64,000 nucleotides of DNA from UBA1081 sp045636025 (GCA_045636025.1 JAZTWP010000006.1:1-64000), one strand, 5' to 3'. Counted from the first letter of the stretch, positions 34,705 to 42,752 are shown. A program made the numbers and translations. Notes: a model not told the origin generated them from the sequence alone.

Positions 34705-35880
34705 TTAGCTTGTATGCGTATAACTCCTGATTGTATTATTCAACTTTTCAGCCGCATTGATTTGTGCTGATTCGTATGAATGTGAGTAGATTTGTAGAGT
34801 CAGTGCAACATCTGCATGACCTAAATTGTGTTGTACTGTTTTTGGGTTTTCTCCTTGTTCAATGAGAACGGAAGCATATGTATGCCTCAAACCGTGAAAC
34901 TTCAAATATCTGATTTCGTTTTTGTGTCTATCCATGAAACGAAGATAGTTATTTGATATTCCTTGCGGAGAGAAAGGTTCACCGTTTGGCTTTGACACAA
35001 CATATCCTTTGTCTGCAAAATCCTTACCCATTTTCAGTTTGTTGCAAGTATATCGTTGCCTGTATTCCCTTAATACTGCAACAAGTCTTTCAGGAATGAA
35101 GATTTTTCTCAAACCTGCATCAGTTTTTGGTGGTGTTGTGTATTCCTTTGATTCAATCACAAGTCTGCTTTCATGAATGTAGATATACTTTTCTTCAAAG
35201 TTTACATCTTCCCATTTCAGAGCAGCCATTTCACCTCTGCGTATACCGCTTAAAAGTGCAAGATTTATAATCAGTTTTATGTCGGGATTACTGTCTGTTT
35301 CAGCTAAATGAAGCAATAATTTAAACTCATCCATATTGTACGCTTCTACTGGCTTTTTTCGCTGTTTTGGTTTTACAATATCTTCGGCTGGGTTACTTCC
35401 TTTCGGCAAAATATTTAGCTGTATGGCACGTTTAAACAGCACATTCAGCAGCATTAAATAGTTTTTGGTTGACTTCGGTGACACTTGGGAACACAAATAA
35501 TTCACATAGTCTTGCAAATCCTTTGACGTGATTTTTCGTAGCTGTACATCGCCAAAATAATTTTTCAATCCGTGTTTTTTACTGTTGTTGTATGCAAGAA
35601 GATAATTCTTCAATGTAGAGGGACTTAAAAATGTGGTGTATGTTTCAAAGTACATATCTGCAAATTCACAGAATGTCAGATTGTACTGCAATGAAAGTTT
35701 GTCGCCTCTCGCATACTCCAAATCACGTTCTGCTAAAAACTCTTTTACAATTGATATGGGAGTACCCACGGGAAAAGTTTTGCTTGTTCTTCTTCGCTGA
35801 CCGTTTATAAATGGCGGTAAGTCATATATAGCTTTGTAGTGAATGCCTTTACCATTCTTAACTTTTACAATGCTTGACAT
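34705..35880 (-). CDS. int: Tyrosine-type site-specific integrase
   Basis: 391 aa from the ATG at 35880; an ATG three codons earlier overlaps the SD (AAAGGATG) and cannot be served by it. The N-terminal arm-binding-type domain (about residues 1-60) is followed by a SAM-like core-binding domain (about 65-160) and the catalytic domain. Catalytic residues are Arg in LSGIRRGEM near residue 215, His-x-x-Arg in HGLRHTYAS near residue 330, His in LGHADVALT and Tyr in LQIYSHSYE near residue 365. It would catalyse integration and excision at the tRNA-Leu att sites. An arm-binding domain fits the repeat pairs at 32431 and 42949. Confidence 0.95.
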   Translation of the reverse strand: MSSIVKVKNGKGIHYKAIYDLPPFINGQRRRTSKTFPVGTPISIVKEFLAERDLEYARGDKLSLQYNLTFCEFADMYFETYTTFLSPSTLKNYLLAYNNSKKHGLKNYFGDVQLRKITSKDLQDYVNYLCSQVSPKSTKNYLMLLNVLFKRAIQLNILPKGSNPAEDIVKPKQRKKPVEAYNMDEFKLLLHLAETDSNPDIKLIINLALLSGIRRGEMAALKWEDVNFEEKYIYIHESRLVIESKEYTTPPKTDAGLRKIFIPERLVAVLREYRQRYTCNKLKMGKDFADKGYVVSKPNGEPFSPQGISNNYLRFMDRHKNEIRYLKFHGLRHTYASVLIEQGENPKTVQHNLGHADVALTLQIYSHSYESAQINAAEKLNNTIRSYTHTS

Positions 35881-35940
35881 AATAATCATCCTTTCTGATA
35901 TGGTTCATAGAAATAATATATATTTGATATTCGGGTAAAT

Positions 35941-35969
35941 ACGGCAAGGCAAAAGCATCGCCTTGCCGT
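35941..35969 (-). terminator. Strong hairpin after the paralogue pair
   Basis: ACGGCAAGGC-nine bases-GCCTTGCCGT, a perfect 10-bp stem, 8 bases after the 201-aa gene. The U tail on the minus strand is weak (TATTTA), so termination may be partial and let integrase be read through. Confidence 0.5.
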
Positions 35970-35976
35970 GTTTTTG

Positions 35977-36582
35977 TTATTCGGTACTTGCTTTTTGCTC
36001 GTCTTGCTCATTGATTAAATCAATCATTTTATACAATGTGTTAGCATAATGTGAGGGGTAAAATGTAAATTTTCTTATTTTTGAAAATGTACCATTATCA
36101 CACGTAGGAATATTAGTAATATTTAGTAAAACAGCAGAACCAATTAATTTTTCAGGATTAAACATCCCAATAGGATAATTGTGGTTCTCTAGTATTGCTT
36201 GTAAAACTGCATTGTTGGGATCATGTGTAAGTTTTACATATTTGATATCATTTCCGTTAATCAGTATTTCAAAAATATAATCATCAGTTCCTTTCTTTTT
36301 TGATTTTGTAGTATTGATTATTATTCCTTGATACCATCCGCTTTTCGGAAATGACCAACTCTTATTTGCGAGCAAAAAGAGTGATTTGTTTTTCTCATCT
36401 GTCATGTATTTATATACCTTTGCAGCACAAATAAAATCATGTATGGACTGATAGGTTATATATAACTTTTTGGTAAAACTTTGTTCGGATGGGCTAAGAC
36501 TTGAAAAATCATAGCCATCCTCATACGCTTTGATACTGAAATTAATATTATTTTCTGCATTGTCAATTGTTATATTATTCAT
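35977..36582 (-). CDS. Element protein of unknown function, paralogue of the next gene
   Basis: 201 aa. It aligns over nearly its full length with the 202-aa protein encoded immediately upstream: both have AYxDGYDFSxLS near residue 18, KSGxYxGIIxxxxxSxxxG near residue 80, ILINGxxIKxVKxTHDxxN near residue 107 and a Leu-Ile-Gly motif near residue 145. The central 100 residues look like an OB-fold or phage SSB-type beta barrel, but this is a judgement from pattern only. The short divergent C-terminus is acidic. It starts after the stop of its paralogue with no gap, so translation is coupled. The placement behind a primase suggests a role in element replication. Confidence 0.75.
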   Translation of the reverse strand: MNNITIDNAENNINFSIKAYEDGYDFSSLSPSEQSFTKKLYITYQSIHDFICAAKVYKYMTDEKNKSLFLLANKSWSFPKSGWYQGIIINTTKSKKKGTDDYIFEILINGNDIKYVKLTHDPNNAVLQAILENHNYPIGMFNPEKLIGSAVLLNITNIPTCDNGTFSKIRKFTFYPSHYANTLYKMIDLINEQDEQKASTE

Positions 36583-37191
36583 TTAAATTTTCTCCTTATC
36601 TGTATTTTCAGAATCTTGCTCTCGCATTATGTCAATCATATCGTATAATAAATTAATAATATCATCATCCCAAAATGCAAAATCTATAATTTTAGAAAAA
36701 ACATTCCCTGATGAGCTTGTTATATTTTCGACCTCTATGCCGACAACACATCCGATCAATTCAGAAGGCTTAATTAAACCGATAGAATCATTGTATTTTT
36801 CCAATAAAGCTCCTAGAACAACATTGGTGGAATCGTGTGTCATTTTCACGTGTTTGATTTCTCTGCCATTGATAAGTATATCAAGGATTACAACATCATT
36901 GCCCTGTTTTATTGAATTTCTTGCATCAAGTATAATACCTTTATATGTACCGCTTTTTTCGAAAGTCCAGCTTTTTTTGACTAGGGAAATCAACCCGTTG
37001 TTTTTGTTTTTGATAATATAATTGTATACTTGAGTTGCATCGGCTAACTCGTACATCGATTGCATAGACCAATAATAGAATTTTGTTGCCTCTTGATCTT
37101 CAATACTAAGGATTGAAAAATCATAGCCATCGTTATAGGCTTCAATACTATATTTTATATTTACATTTGTAATATCTGTAGAGTTACTCAT
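36583..37191 (-). CDS. Element protein of unknown function, first of the paralogue pair
   Basis: 202 aa, acidic, no signal or membrane segment. Its relation to the 201-aa protein is clear by eye, at perhaps a third identity, spread over the whole length; the N-terminal helical part (SMQSMYELADATQVYNYI) and the central beta-rich part (GTYKGIILDARNSIKQGNDV) both align. It starts one base after the primase stop and overlaps nothing else. The C-terminal helix (LLYDMIDIMREQDSEN) is shared too. The pair may form a heterodimer or have split roles after duplication. No named family is recognised with confidence. Confidence 0.75.
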   Translation of the reverse strand: MSNSTDITNVNIKYSIEAYNDGYDFSILSIEDQEATKFYYWSMQSMYELADATQVYNYIIKNKNNGLISLVKKSWTFEKSGTYKGIILDARNSIKQGNDVVILDILINGREIKHVKMTHDSTNVVLGALLEKYNDSIGLIKPSELIGCVVGIEVENITSSSGNVFSKIIDFAFWDDDIINLLYDMIDIMREQDSENTDKEKI

Positions 37192-37192
37192 T

Positions 37193-38599
37193 TTAGTTTA
37201 CCTCCAAATTTTTAAATTCTTCTTTAACAGCAATGCCTGAGATGTAGTCATAGCCGTGTATACGTTTGATTGTGTGTGAGATATTCTTGTCATCAAAATA
37301 TGATTTAAGGCAATCCCAAAACCTTGTCTTTGTTAACATCGCAAGACCGTTACATATGCAGTATTCTAAATAATAGTTGTAGATCTCGCTCTTTTTAATT
37401 TTTGCATTAAAACTAATATTAAATGTGTTGTCAAAGAAATCTGCAACGGGATTGAGTGTTCTTTTGTATAACATTAAACAATTTGTGCTTGCAGAACATT
37501 CTGAAAACACATAATTATTGGTGCGTAATCGCTTCAATCCCTCAATTGCCCAATGGAATATTCCGCTGAGTTCCGTTTGTAGCTTTTCGAGCAAGTTTAC
37601 ATCTATTTCCTTTCCTGTAAAAGTTCTGTTGAAAGGAATGATGATAACTTTGCGAAAAAATCCATGTGTCAAGTCACTGTTGTAAGGCAGTTCGTTAAAG
37701 AGGAAAATCATCTTCGTATGCAATGAAACCGAAATTGCCTCTTTATATTTTCTGTTAACTTCAACGGTATCACCAGAAACAATAGCTTTGAAGATCTCCG
37801 AATTAATCTTCTCTGTTCCGTTTTCAGCTGCGACGTTAATATTTGAGTTGATAAGTTGAGCCAAGCCAAAGGGCTTGTTCAGAGCTGACAAGCTTGTTGT
37901 TGAGTAATTTCCGTTGCCAACTAAAGCTTGTAGCAACTTTGCGAAGACACTTTTGCCATTACAGCCCTTTCCTAGCAAGAAAAATGCCTTTTCAGCCTTT
38001 GTACTATTGCAAAGACAATAACCAGCCATTTCCTGCATGAGTAGCTTTAATTGTTCATCTCTGCAACAAATGTCATCAAGATACTTGTTGAAAATCGGAG
38101 TAGTACAATTATTGCTATAAGCAAATGGAAGTTTTATTGTTGTATAATAGTCGGATGAATGAGGCTTCAACTCGTAAGTGTCAAGCTCAAGTATTCCGTC
38201 TTGCAGATTTATGTATTTTCCATCGTTGAAATTATCAACAAAGAGAAGAATGTCTCTGCGAATTGCTTCAATTGCAGCCTTCTCATGAGTTAAAGACCAC
38301 AGATCTTCGCATTGATTCATGATAAACTTAATTAATACACTTATGGTGTGATCACAGTTGAGTTCATATATTCCTTGCTCAATATTGTAGAGTGCAAATT
38401 CCTTAGTGCCTGTTGTGAGAATTACGGTAATGTACTCGCGAAAGAACTTCGCAAATTTGTTGTGTGAAAATGTTGTGTCTCTTGTACTGAGGGTAAAACC
38501 GATACGGTCAAGATACTCACATTTCTCAACAGCATTTGCAGATTGATTAATAATGGGGAAATCTTCTTTTAAGTAATTGTTGATTTCCATTTTGGTCAT
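37193..38599 (-). CDS. Phage/plasmid-type primase-helicase (D5_N / SF3 helicase)
   Basis: 468 aa from the ATG at 38599, chosen for its strong SD (AAGGAGG); the open frame extends 51 codons further up but those encode an unrelated hydrophobic stretch. Residues 50-180 are D5_N-like. The SF3 helicase has Walker A in LLGKGCNGKSVFAKLL near residues 203-218, Walker B around NINVAAENGTE near residue 245 and the arginine-finger region PFNRTF near residue 316. A winged helix closes the protein. No archaeo-eukaryotic primase N-terminal domain is present, so it is a helicase or a trimmed primase-helicase. It would load replication at the element origin, perhaps in the non-coding region just upstream. 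Confidence 0.9.
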   Translation of the reverse strand: MTKMEINNYLKEDFPIINQSANAVEKCEYLDRIGFTLSTRDTTFSHNKFAKFFREYITVILTTGTKEFALYNIEQGIYELNCDHTISVLIKFIMNQCEDLWSLTHEKAAIEAIRRDILLFVDNFNDGKYINLQDGILELDTYELKPHSSDYYTTIKLPFAYSNNCTTPIFNKYLDDICCRDEQLKLLMQEMAGYCLCNSTKAEKAFFLLGKGCNGKSVFAKLLQALVGNGNYSTTSLSALNKPFGLAQLINSNINVAAENGTEKINSEIFKAIVSGDTVEVNRKYKEAISVSLHTKMIFLFNELPYNSDLTHGFFRKVIIIPFNRTFTGKEIDVNLLEKLQTELSGIFHWAIEGLKRLRTNNYVFSECSASTNCLMLYKRTLNPVADFFDNTFNISFNAKIKKSEIYNYYLEYCICNGLAMLTKTRFWDCLKSYFDDKNISHTIKRIHGYDYISGIAVKEEFKNLEVN

Positions 38600-39057
38600 A
38601 TTGGTAACCTCCTTAATTATTAGTGGGTGATTGTGAAGGGGGGGGAGAGAAGAGAAAGTGAAAAACTGTGTTGTTAATGTCATAATGAAAAAAATTGTGC
38701 TGATAATCACCTTACGCCACCTATTAAATAAATATCCATTAAGCATCACCAAGCTTTCCTTTTTCTGATTTAATTATACATGAAATAAAAAATACGTCAA
38801 ATTTAATTCATAGGTAATTTATAGCTAAAATAACTATAAACTATAATATCAATAGGCGAAATTAAGAATAATTATTGACATTTCCACTTAAATATGCTAT
38901 TATTTGAGCAGGTTGGAGTAGGGAATTATCTAATTAACTATTAATTTTTCATTGTTTTAACTTGTTTCATATTGGTTAAAACGCATTCAACTAAAAAAAA
39001 TTCACTATTAGGTCATCTTTTTTATAATTTTTAATTTTTTTTGGAGAATAATGTACA
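38600..39057. other. Divergent control region between the helicase and the 188-aa gene
   Basis: 458 AT-rich bases without a gene. It holds an eight-G tract (38638-38645), an inverted repeat TTTATAG-nine bases-CTATAAA (38818-38840), and a plus-strand promoter at 38875-38903. It is a fair candidate for the element's origin and lysogeny-type switch, on position only. Confidence 0.45.
38875..38903 (+). promoter_or_regulatory. Promoter of the 188-aa gene
   Basis: TTGACA (38875-38880), 17-bp spacer and TATTAT (38898-38903). The leader to the TTG start is about 150 bases. Confidence 0.75.
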
Positions 39058-39624
39058 TTGGATAAACAGAAGAAAAAGGAAACATCAAAGAAAAAAAATG
39101 CAGGATATAATAAGGCGAAATATGAAGAATTTATAACTTATGCAGAAAAAATAGCTTTTAGAAATTTTCTTTATGAAGACAAGCAAATAAAAGATTTAAG
39201 TGAAATGTTTAAAAGAATTGATAAAGTATTACCTACTGCACCAGCCAAAGAAACAAAATATGATTATATTGGAATTTATTTGAATACTGGCGCTAAGAAA
39301 AACAGTACTTACGAGGCTTTTTTATCTGTTGTGAAAAAGAGAAAACTGCGGTCCATCTTAAATGATTACACAAAAGATTACAGTTATCTTAATATAACCA
39401 ATCAAAAAAATTACATTATAGGACTTTTTGTATTTGAAGGCTGTAAAAATGTGGTTATTGATACATTAAAAGATATGTGTGCTGATTTATTCTTCTCAAT
39501 TCACGAAGGTTCATCATCGCTTATTTTAGTTTTCGATTCAGTTGAAAAAGAAGAAGAATTTAAGAACTATATCGAAAATGATGAAATCTCTTTGCATCAT
39601 ATAGATTATTCGAATGCTGAATAA
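39058..39624 (+). CDS. Element protein of unknown function with TTG start
   Basis: 188 aa. The first 20 residues are extremely basic (MDKQKKKETSKKKNAGYNKA). The middle is helical. The last 80 residues (NYIIGLFVFEGCKNVVIDTL, then SSLILVFDSVEKEEEF) vaguely recall the ArgR C-terminal fold, but I would not assign it. The only start with an SD (TTGGAGAA) is the TTG at 39058; the nearby ATG is in another frame and stops after four codons. It is the only element gene besides NACHT on the plus strand and is divergent from the replication operon, as expected of a regulator. A terminator follows. Confidence 0.7.
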   Translation: MDKQKKKETSKKKNAGYNKAKYEEFITYAEKIAFRNFLYEDKQIKDLSEMFKRIDKVLPTAPAKETKYDYIGIYLNTGAKKNSTYEAFLSVVKKRKLRSILNDYTKDYSYLNITNQKNYIIGLFVFEGCKNVVIDTLKDMCADLFFSIHEGSSSLILVFDSVEKEEEFKNYIENDEISLHHIDYSNAE

Positions 39625-39654
39625 ACCAAAAAATAAAATCCTTGAGAGAACTTA

Positions 39655-39697
39655 TACGCCAATATTCACTCTTTTTTGAGCAAATATTGGCGTAATT
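39655..39697. terminator. Bidirectional terminator
   Basis: TACGCCAATATT and AATATTGGCGTA form a 12-bp stem followed by ATTTTA, between convergent genes. Confidence 0.75.
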
Positions 39698-39709
39698 TTA
39701 TACATTCTT

Positions 39710-40324
39710 TTATTTTTTTGATTTTATACTGTCTACAGCATTCAAATCTGAAATCATTTTATCAGTAATTTTGAATTCCTGTAATCCCCATACGGCATTG
39801 CTTGCACGGATACCCAGGAACAACGGATGAGGGGCAATTCCGCAATCAAGTTTACGATTCATGGTTGTGAGCTGATATATCTTACCATCGGGACAATTTG
39901 CCTTGAACATCTTGAATATTTCAGCTTTTGCAGATGAACATGCATGACTGCTCAACATAGAGTTTCCCCAAGCAACAATGAATTTACTGTTTTTGAATTT
40001 TTTATCTTTCATTACATTTTCTATGTACTGCATATTCACTGAATCAATTTGAAGACCTCGAGAACTCATTTTGCCAGACACAACTTTACTGAACAAATTT
40101 AGAACGTGTAATTCATTGAATCCTAATTCCTGCATATGTGCAACAAGATGATTCAGAGTGTTGTCACTTGCATTGATATTGTCAGAATGTCTTGTAGGAT
40201 AAAGAGAAATAATATATCCGCATTCTCCGTTTGCATCTACAATTCTTTTTACAATTTCGTAAGTGTTCAAATTATCATCTGAAGAAATCAAAGCTGTTTC
40301 TATATTGGATTTGTAAGTTTTCAT
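39710..40324 (-). CDS. DUF1643 family protein
   Basis: 204 aa. Family features are a central YIISLYPTRHS (usual LLNPS position), HVLNLFSKVVS (usual VVNLF), FIVAWGNSML near residue 117 and PHPLFLGIRASN near residue 164. DUF1643 proteins are common in phages and islands and have no established activity. The start overlaps the previous gene by four bases (ATGA), so translation is coupled. It is the last gene of the minus-strand operon that begins near 42752 or 42101. Confidence 0.8.
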   Translation of the reverse strand: MKTYKSNIETALISSDDNLNTYEIVKRIVDANGECGYIISLYPTRHSDNINASDNTLNHLVAHMQELGFNELHVLNLFSKVVSGKMSSRGLQIDSVNMQYIENVMKDKKFKNSKFIVAWGNSMLSSHACSSAKAEIFKMFKANCPDGKIYQLTTMNRKLDCGIAPHPLFLGIRASNAVWGLQEFKITDKMISDLNAVDSIKSKK

Positions 40325-40656
40325 TTCATCAACTCCTTAAAATATTCCTTTTTACCGATCATATTAATTGCAAAATCTGTATCAATAACTATGCAACCAT
40401 TAAAATAGCCATCTTTAATGTCAACAATCCATTCAAAGTCTGATTTTCTTATTTCCGAAGAAAGACCAAACTCACGGAAATTGTCAAAATCAGATTCCTG
40501 TTCTACAACAAAAATTGTCCCAATCGCTTCAATTGAACGATTGGGACAAAAATCTTTGTATGCTTCTGTCAAGATTTGAAGAAGACCTTTTATATATAAA
40601 ACAATTTCACTGTCTTCTATGACAGACAAATCATTTTCTGAAACTATTTTTTTCAT
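40321..40656 (-). CDS. Small acidic element protein, unknown
   Basis: 111 aa from the ATG at 40656. Longer open frame upstream encodes the end of the preceding small gene in another frame and is not used. The protein is acidic, with a helical first half and a beta-rich second half (IVDIKDGYFNGCIVIDTDF). I do not recognise a family. It overlaps genes on both sides by four bases, so it belongs to a tightly coupled operon. Confidence 0.65.
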   Translation of the reverse strand: MKKIVSENDLSVIEDSEIVLYIKGLLQILTEAYKDFCPNRSIEAIGTIFVVEQESDFDNFREFGLSSEIRKSDFEWIVDIKDGYFNGCIVIDTDFAINMIGKKEYFKELMK

Positions 40657-40778
40657 TTTTTCACACTTCTTTTCTTTGGTGTTTTTACTCCGCAGTAAAG
40701 TGAAATTGCACAGGTTGCACCACTTATAAACCACTCAACTGCCGCTTTTGATATTGCTGCTGCTACTAAATATGCCAT
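40653..40778 (-). CDS. Very small hydrophobic element protein (41 aa)
   Basis: 41 aa with one hydrophobic stretch (residues 2-32) and a strongly basic tail (KTPKKRSVKK). The ATG at 40778 has an SD (AAAGGA). The layout, a short hydrophobic helix with a basic C-terminus, is that of small membrane proteins, including type I toxins and holin-like peptides, but no family is assigned. It overlaps the 111-aa gene by four bases. Confidence 0.6.
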   Translation of the reverse strand: MAYLVAAAISKAAVEWFISGATCAISLYCGVKTPKKRSVKK

Positions 40779-40797
40779 ATTCTTTTTTCCTTTCTGA

Positions 40798-40872
40798 TTA
40801 TTTGTGTAATACTGTGTCAACCACAACCAACATTGCAAAAACAGATACAAAACCTGCAATAAAATACTGCAT
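40798..40872 (-). CDS. Very small membrane peptide (24 aa)
   Basis: 24 aa: MQYFIAGFVSVFAMLVVVDT followed by VLHK, a single membrane helix. The ATG at 40872 has a good SD (GGAAAGGAG) and lies between two operon genes that also have SDs, which supports it as a real gene. It is adjacent to another small hydrophobic protein. Function unknown. Confidence 0.55.
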   Translation of the reverse strand: MQYFIAGFVSVFAMLVVVDTVLHK

Positions 40873-40887
40873 TGCGATTCTCCTTTC

Positions 40888-41160
40888 CTAATAATCTTCC
40901 GCTAAAAGCATTGTTTCATTGCCGTTCTCTGTGATGATGTAGACCTTTCCTGTTACTTGATTATCAGTCAACAGAAAAACTTCTTCACTCCATTGTGGTT
41001 GTTCCTGATGATGCCGAATGAACTGTTTGCCTTCTGAAACTTTCAAATCAAATATTTGCAAATAGTCTTTTTCTTCATTCATGGTATCAAACAAATACCA
41101 CATCAGAAGTTGTGTTTCAACAGGGATTCTGTCTTCTGCATTTGATGTGATGTATCTCAT
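40888..41160 (-). CDS. DUF960 family protein
   Basis: 90 aa from the ATG at 41160 (SD AAGGAG, spacing about 11), in preference to an ATG 13 codons upstream that has no SD. The sequence RYITSNAEDRIPVETQLLMW followed by DYLQIFDLK is diagnostic of DUF960, a family frequent in Firmicutes phages and conjugative elements with no known function. It is part of the minus-strand operon. Confidence 0.85.
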   Translation of the reverse strand: MRYITSNAEDRIPVETQLLMWYLFDTMNEEKDYLQIFDLKVSEGKQFIRHHQEQPQWSEEVFLLTDNQVTGKVYIITENGNETMLLAEDY

Positions 41161-41202
41161 TTTTTGAAAAATCTCCTTATCTTTGATTTCCGAACACAAA
41201 AA

Positions 41203-41237
41203 AAACTCTGAATCACAAAATGACTCAGAGTTTTTAT
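41203..41237 (-). terminator. Hairpin terminator inside the small-gene operon
   Basis: AAAACTCTGA and TCAGAGTTTT arms with a T run on the minus strand, just after the zinc-ribbon gene. It could reduce expression of the genes further downstream. Confidence 0.65.
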
Positions 41238-41240
41238 GTG

Positions 41241-41402
41241 TTATTTCATTTTTTGAACTACATGTTTGGATTTCGGATTTCCCGACGGATTACTTGGACA
41301 GTAACCAGGAAACATTGGTGTAACAGGATTTTGGTTGTTTGTACTTTTGCAGATGCGTTTTCCGCAATATATGCACTGCCACTCATGTTGATATGATGCC
41401 AT
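41241..41402 (-). CDS. Small Cys-rich (zinc-ribbon-like) element protein, 53 aa
   Basis: 53 aa from the ATG at 41402 with SD AGAGGTGAAG. Four cysteines (WQCIYCGKRIC near residues 8-18 and GYCPS near residue 35) suggest a metal-binding knuckle. The C-terminus is basic (KSKHVVQKMK). It is not a shadow of another gene: no competing frame with an SD covers it. Function unknown. Confidence 0.6.
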   Translation of the reverse strand: MASYQHEWQCIYCGKRICKSTNNQNPVTPMFPGYCPSNPSGNPKSKHVVQKMK

Positions 41403-41444
41403 ATTCTTCACCTCTATTCATGGAAAATTACACAACAAAACAAA

Positions 41445-41774
41445 TTATCCATTTCGTTTTGCTTCTTCTTTTGCTTTCTTTCGTTGAGCTACAACATCAT
41501 TTAATTCTGCTTGTTTATCTTTCTGATACTGAATCTCTTCTTTTACTTGAATTGCTTTTTCACGTTTTTTGCTTGATTCTGCAGAATTGTATTTTGAAGT
41601 GCTATTTATGGTACAATCAGCCTGTTTTTCCATATCTCCAAGCATTTGTACTCTTTTATTTTGAGCAGTTGCCAATTCTTCTTCAACAAAAGGTACCACT
41701 TTTTCGGCAACAAAAGGTACGGCCTTATCTCTTACAAATACAGCAGTATCTCTTAAAAGATCTTTGAAACCCAT
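41445..41774 (-). CDS. Coiled-coil element protein, unknown
   Basis: 109 aa from the ATG at 41774, seven bases after SD AAAGGAG. It has an N-terminal amphipathic stretch with two near-repeats (DKAVPFVAEKVVPFVEEE) and then a long charged helix to the end (KKREKAIQVKEEIQYQKDKQ). It is probably an elongated coiled coil. No family is recognised. It lies between the Mor-like regulator and the zinc-ribbon gene. Confidence 0.65.
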   Translation of the reverse strand: MGFKDLLRDTAVFVRDKAVPFVAEKVVPFVEEELATAQNKRVQMLGDMEKQADCTINSTSKYNSAESSKKREKAIQVKEEIQYQKDKQAELNDVVAQRKKAKEEAKRNG

Positions 41775-41801
41775 ATACATTCTCCTTTAATTTTCATTAA
41801 T

Positions 41802-42101
41802 TTATTTTTTTGATTGCTTGTCAATGTGATCTTTCAGAATTTTGCGAATCCATTTTTCACTATATCCGAATTTTGTGGCTAACTGTTTGATGTTATAGCC
41901 GTCATATTCTTCGATTATCTGCTTTGTAATGAATTCTTTGCTGAATAATTGAACAGGAAATGTTACTTGTTGCCCTCTGTATGCAGAGTGGATTTTAAGT
42001 ACAGCATCAATTCCCAAAAGATTTGCCAAATCATTATAAACACCGTTGAGATGTTCACAGGTTATAGAGATTGTTTCCATTTCAAAAGTCACACCTCGCA
42101 T
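41802..42101 (-). CDS. Mor-like transcription regulator
   Basis: 99 aa from the ATG at 42101, seven bases after SD AAAGGAG. Residues 30-95 resemble the Mor/C activator domain of phage Mu type, with GIDAVLKIHSAYRGQQVTFP and a C-terminal HTH (NIKQLATKFGYSEKWIRKIL). Mor-like proteins activate phage middle or late genes; here it would activate element genes. Its SD region (GGAGAATGnnnATG) is almost the same as that of the coiled-coil gene downstream. Confidence 0.82.
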   Translation of the reverse strand: MRGVTFEMETISITCEHLNGVYNDLANLLGIDAVLKIHSAYRGQQVTFPVQLFSKEFITKQIIEEYDGYNIKQLATKFGYSEKWIRKILKDHIDKQSKK

Positions 42102-42191
42102 ATCCATTCTCCTTTCTAAATTATAAACTGTAAAGATGGAAGTGTATACGGTCACACTTCCTCGGAACTATTCCTTGTAAAATTATCCAAC

Positions 42192-42229
42192 AAAAAACCG
42201 TATCGCATTACTTTTGCGATACGGTTTTA
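42192..42229 (-). terminator. Terminator of the HEPN gene
   Basis: AAACCGTATCGCA and TGCGATACGGTTT, a 13-bp perfect stem with TTTTTT on the minus strand. It separates the HEPN gene from the Mor-like operon. Confidence 0.88.
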
Positions 42230-42263
42230 TATAATATAATTTTTGAATATTTTAATTTAATAA

Positions 42264-42752
42264 TTATGCTGCTTGTTTCTGGGTGGTTTTTTTACAGGAT
42301 GTTTTGATTAGAGAATTATATTTTTTGCAAATATTTATTAATGTGTCTATTTTAATATAAATTTCAGCAGTTTTTTCTTTACAATTATTATTTTTGTAAT
42401 CTTCAAAGAGTATATATTTTTGCTTTTTTACTGTTTTAATAACAGCTCTGTTGTGTGCAATTGCATTTCTGATATGACGAAAGAAATCAACACAATAAGC
42501 TTCACTACTTGTAAAGAATGCAAACTCATTATCGTAATTTATCGAATTAATTTTTTTCAATTCATTGTTTTTTATAATTTCTATATTAATTTGATTATTA
42601 ATATAATTAGTTAAGCTTCGCCTTGTGCCCTTTGTCCAGCCGTTATCCTTGTTAAATTTATCATCGTCATATAACCAATCCATGTGTTCGATCCACCAAA
42701 TTGGATTGCAAGAATTGTCTGTCATGATTGTCTTAAAAAACTTATTGTTCAT
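42264..42752 (-). CDS. HEPN-motif protein, possible RNase of a defence system
   Basis: 162 aa. FFRHIRNAIAHNRAVI near residues 89-104 contains an R-N-A-I-A-H (Rx4H) motif as in HEPN RNases. The rest is helical with basic stretches (YKNNNCKEKT). HEPN proteins of this sort cut RNA in toxin-antitoxin and abortive-infection systems. It has its own SD (AAAGGAACAC) and terminator and is the last gene before attR, a usual cargo position. No antitoxin-like neighbour is adjacent, so it may work alone or with the NACHT protein at the other end; that is speculation. Confidence 0.7.
   Translation of the reverse strand: MNNKFFKTIMTDNSCNPIWWIEHMDWLYDDDKFNKDNGWTKGTRRSLTNYINNQINIEIIKNNELKKINSINYDNEFAFFTSSEAYCVDFFRHIRNAIAHNRAVIKTVKKQKYILFEDYKNNNCKEKTAEIYIKIDTLINICKKYNSLIKTSCKKTTQKQAA

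Noticed and set aside
38630..38650. The eight-G tract as a phase-variable switch
   Set aside because: It is not inside or directly before a coding sequence in a place where slippage would change a frame, so I note it only as part of the control region.
37193..38752. Longer helicase start at 38752
   Set aside because: The extra 51 residues are hydrophobic and unrelated to the family, cross the G-tract, and have no SD. The ATG at 38599 follows AAGGAGG directly.
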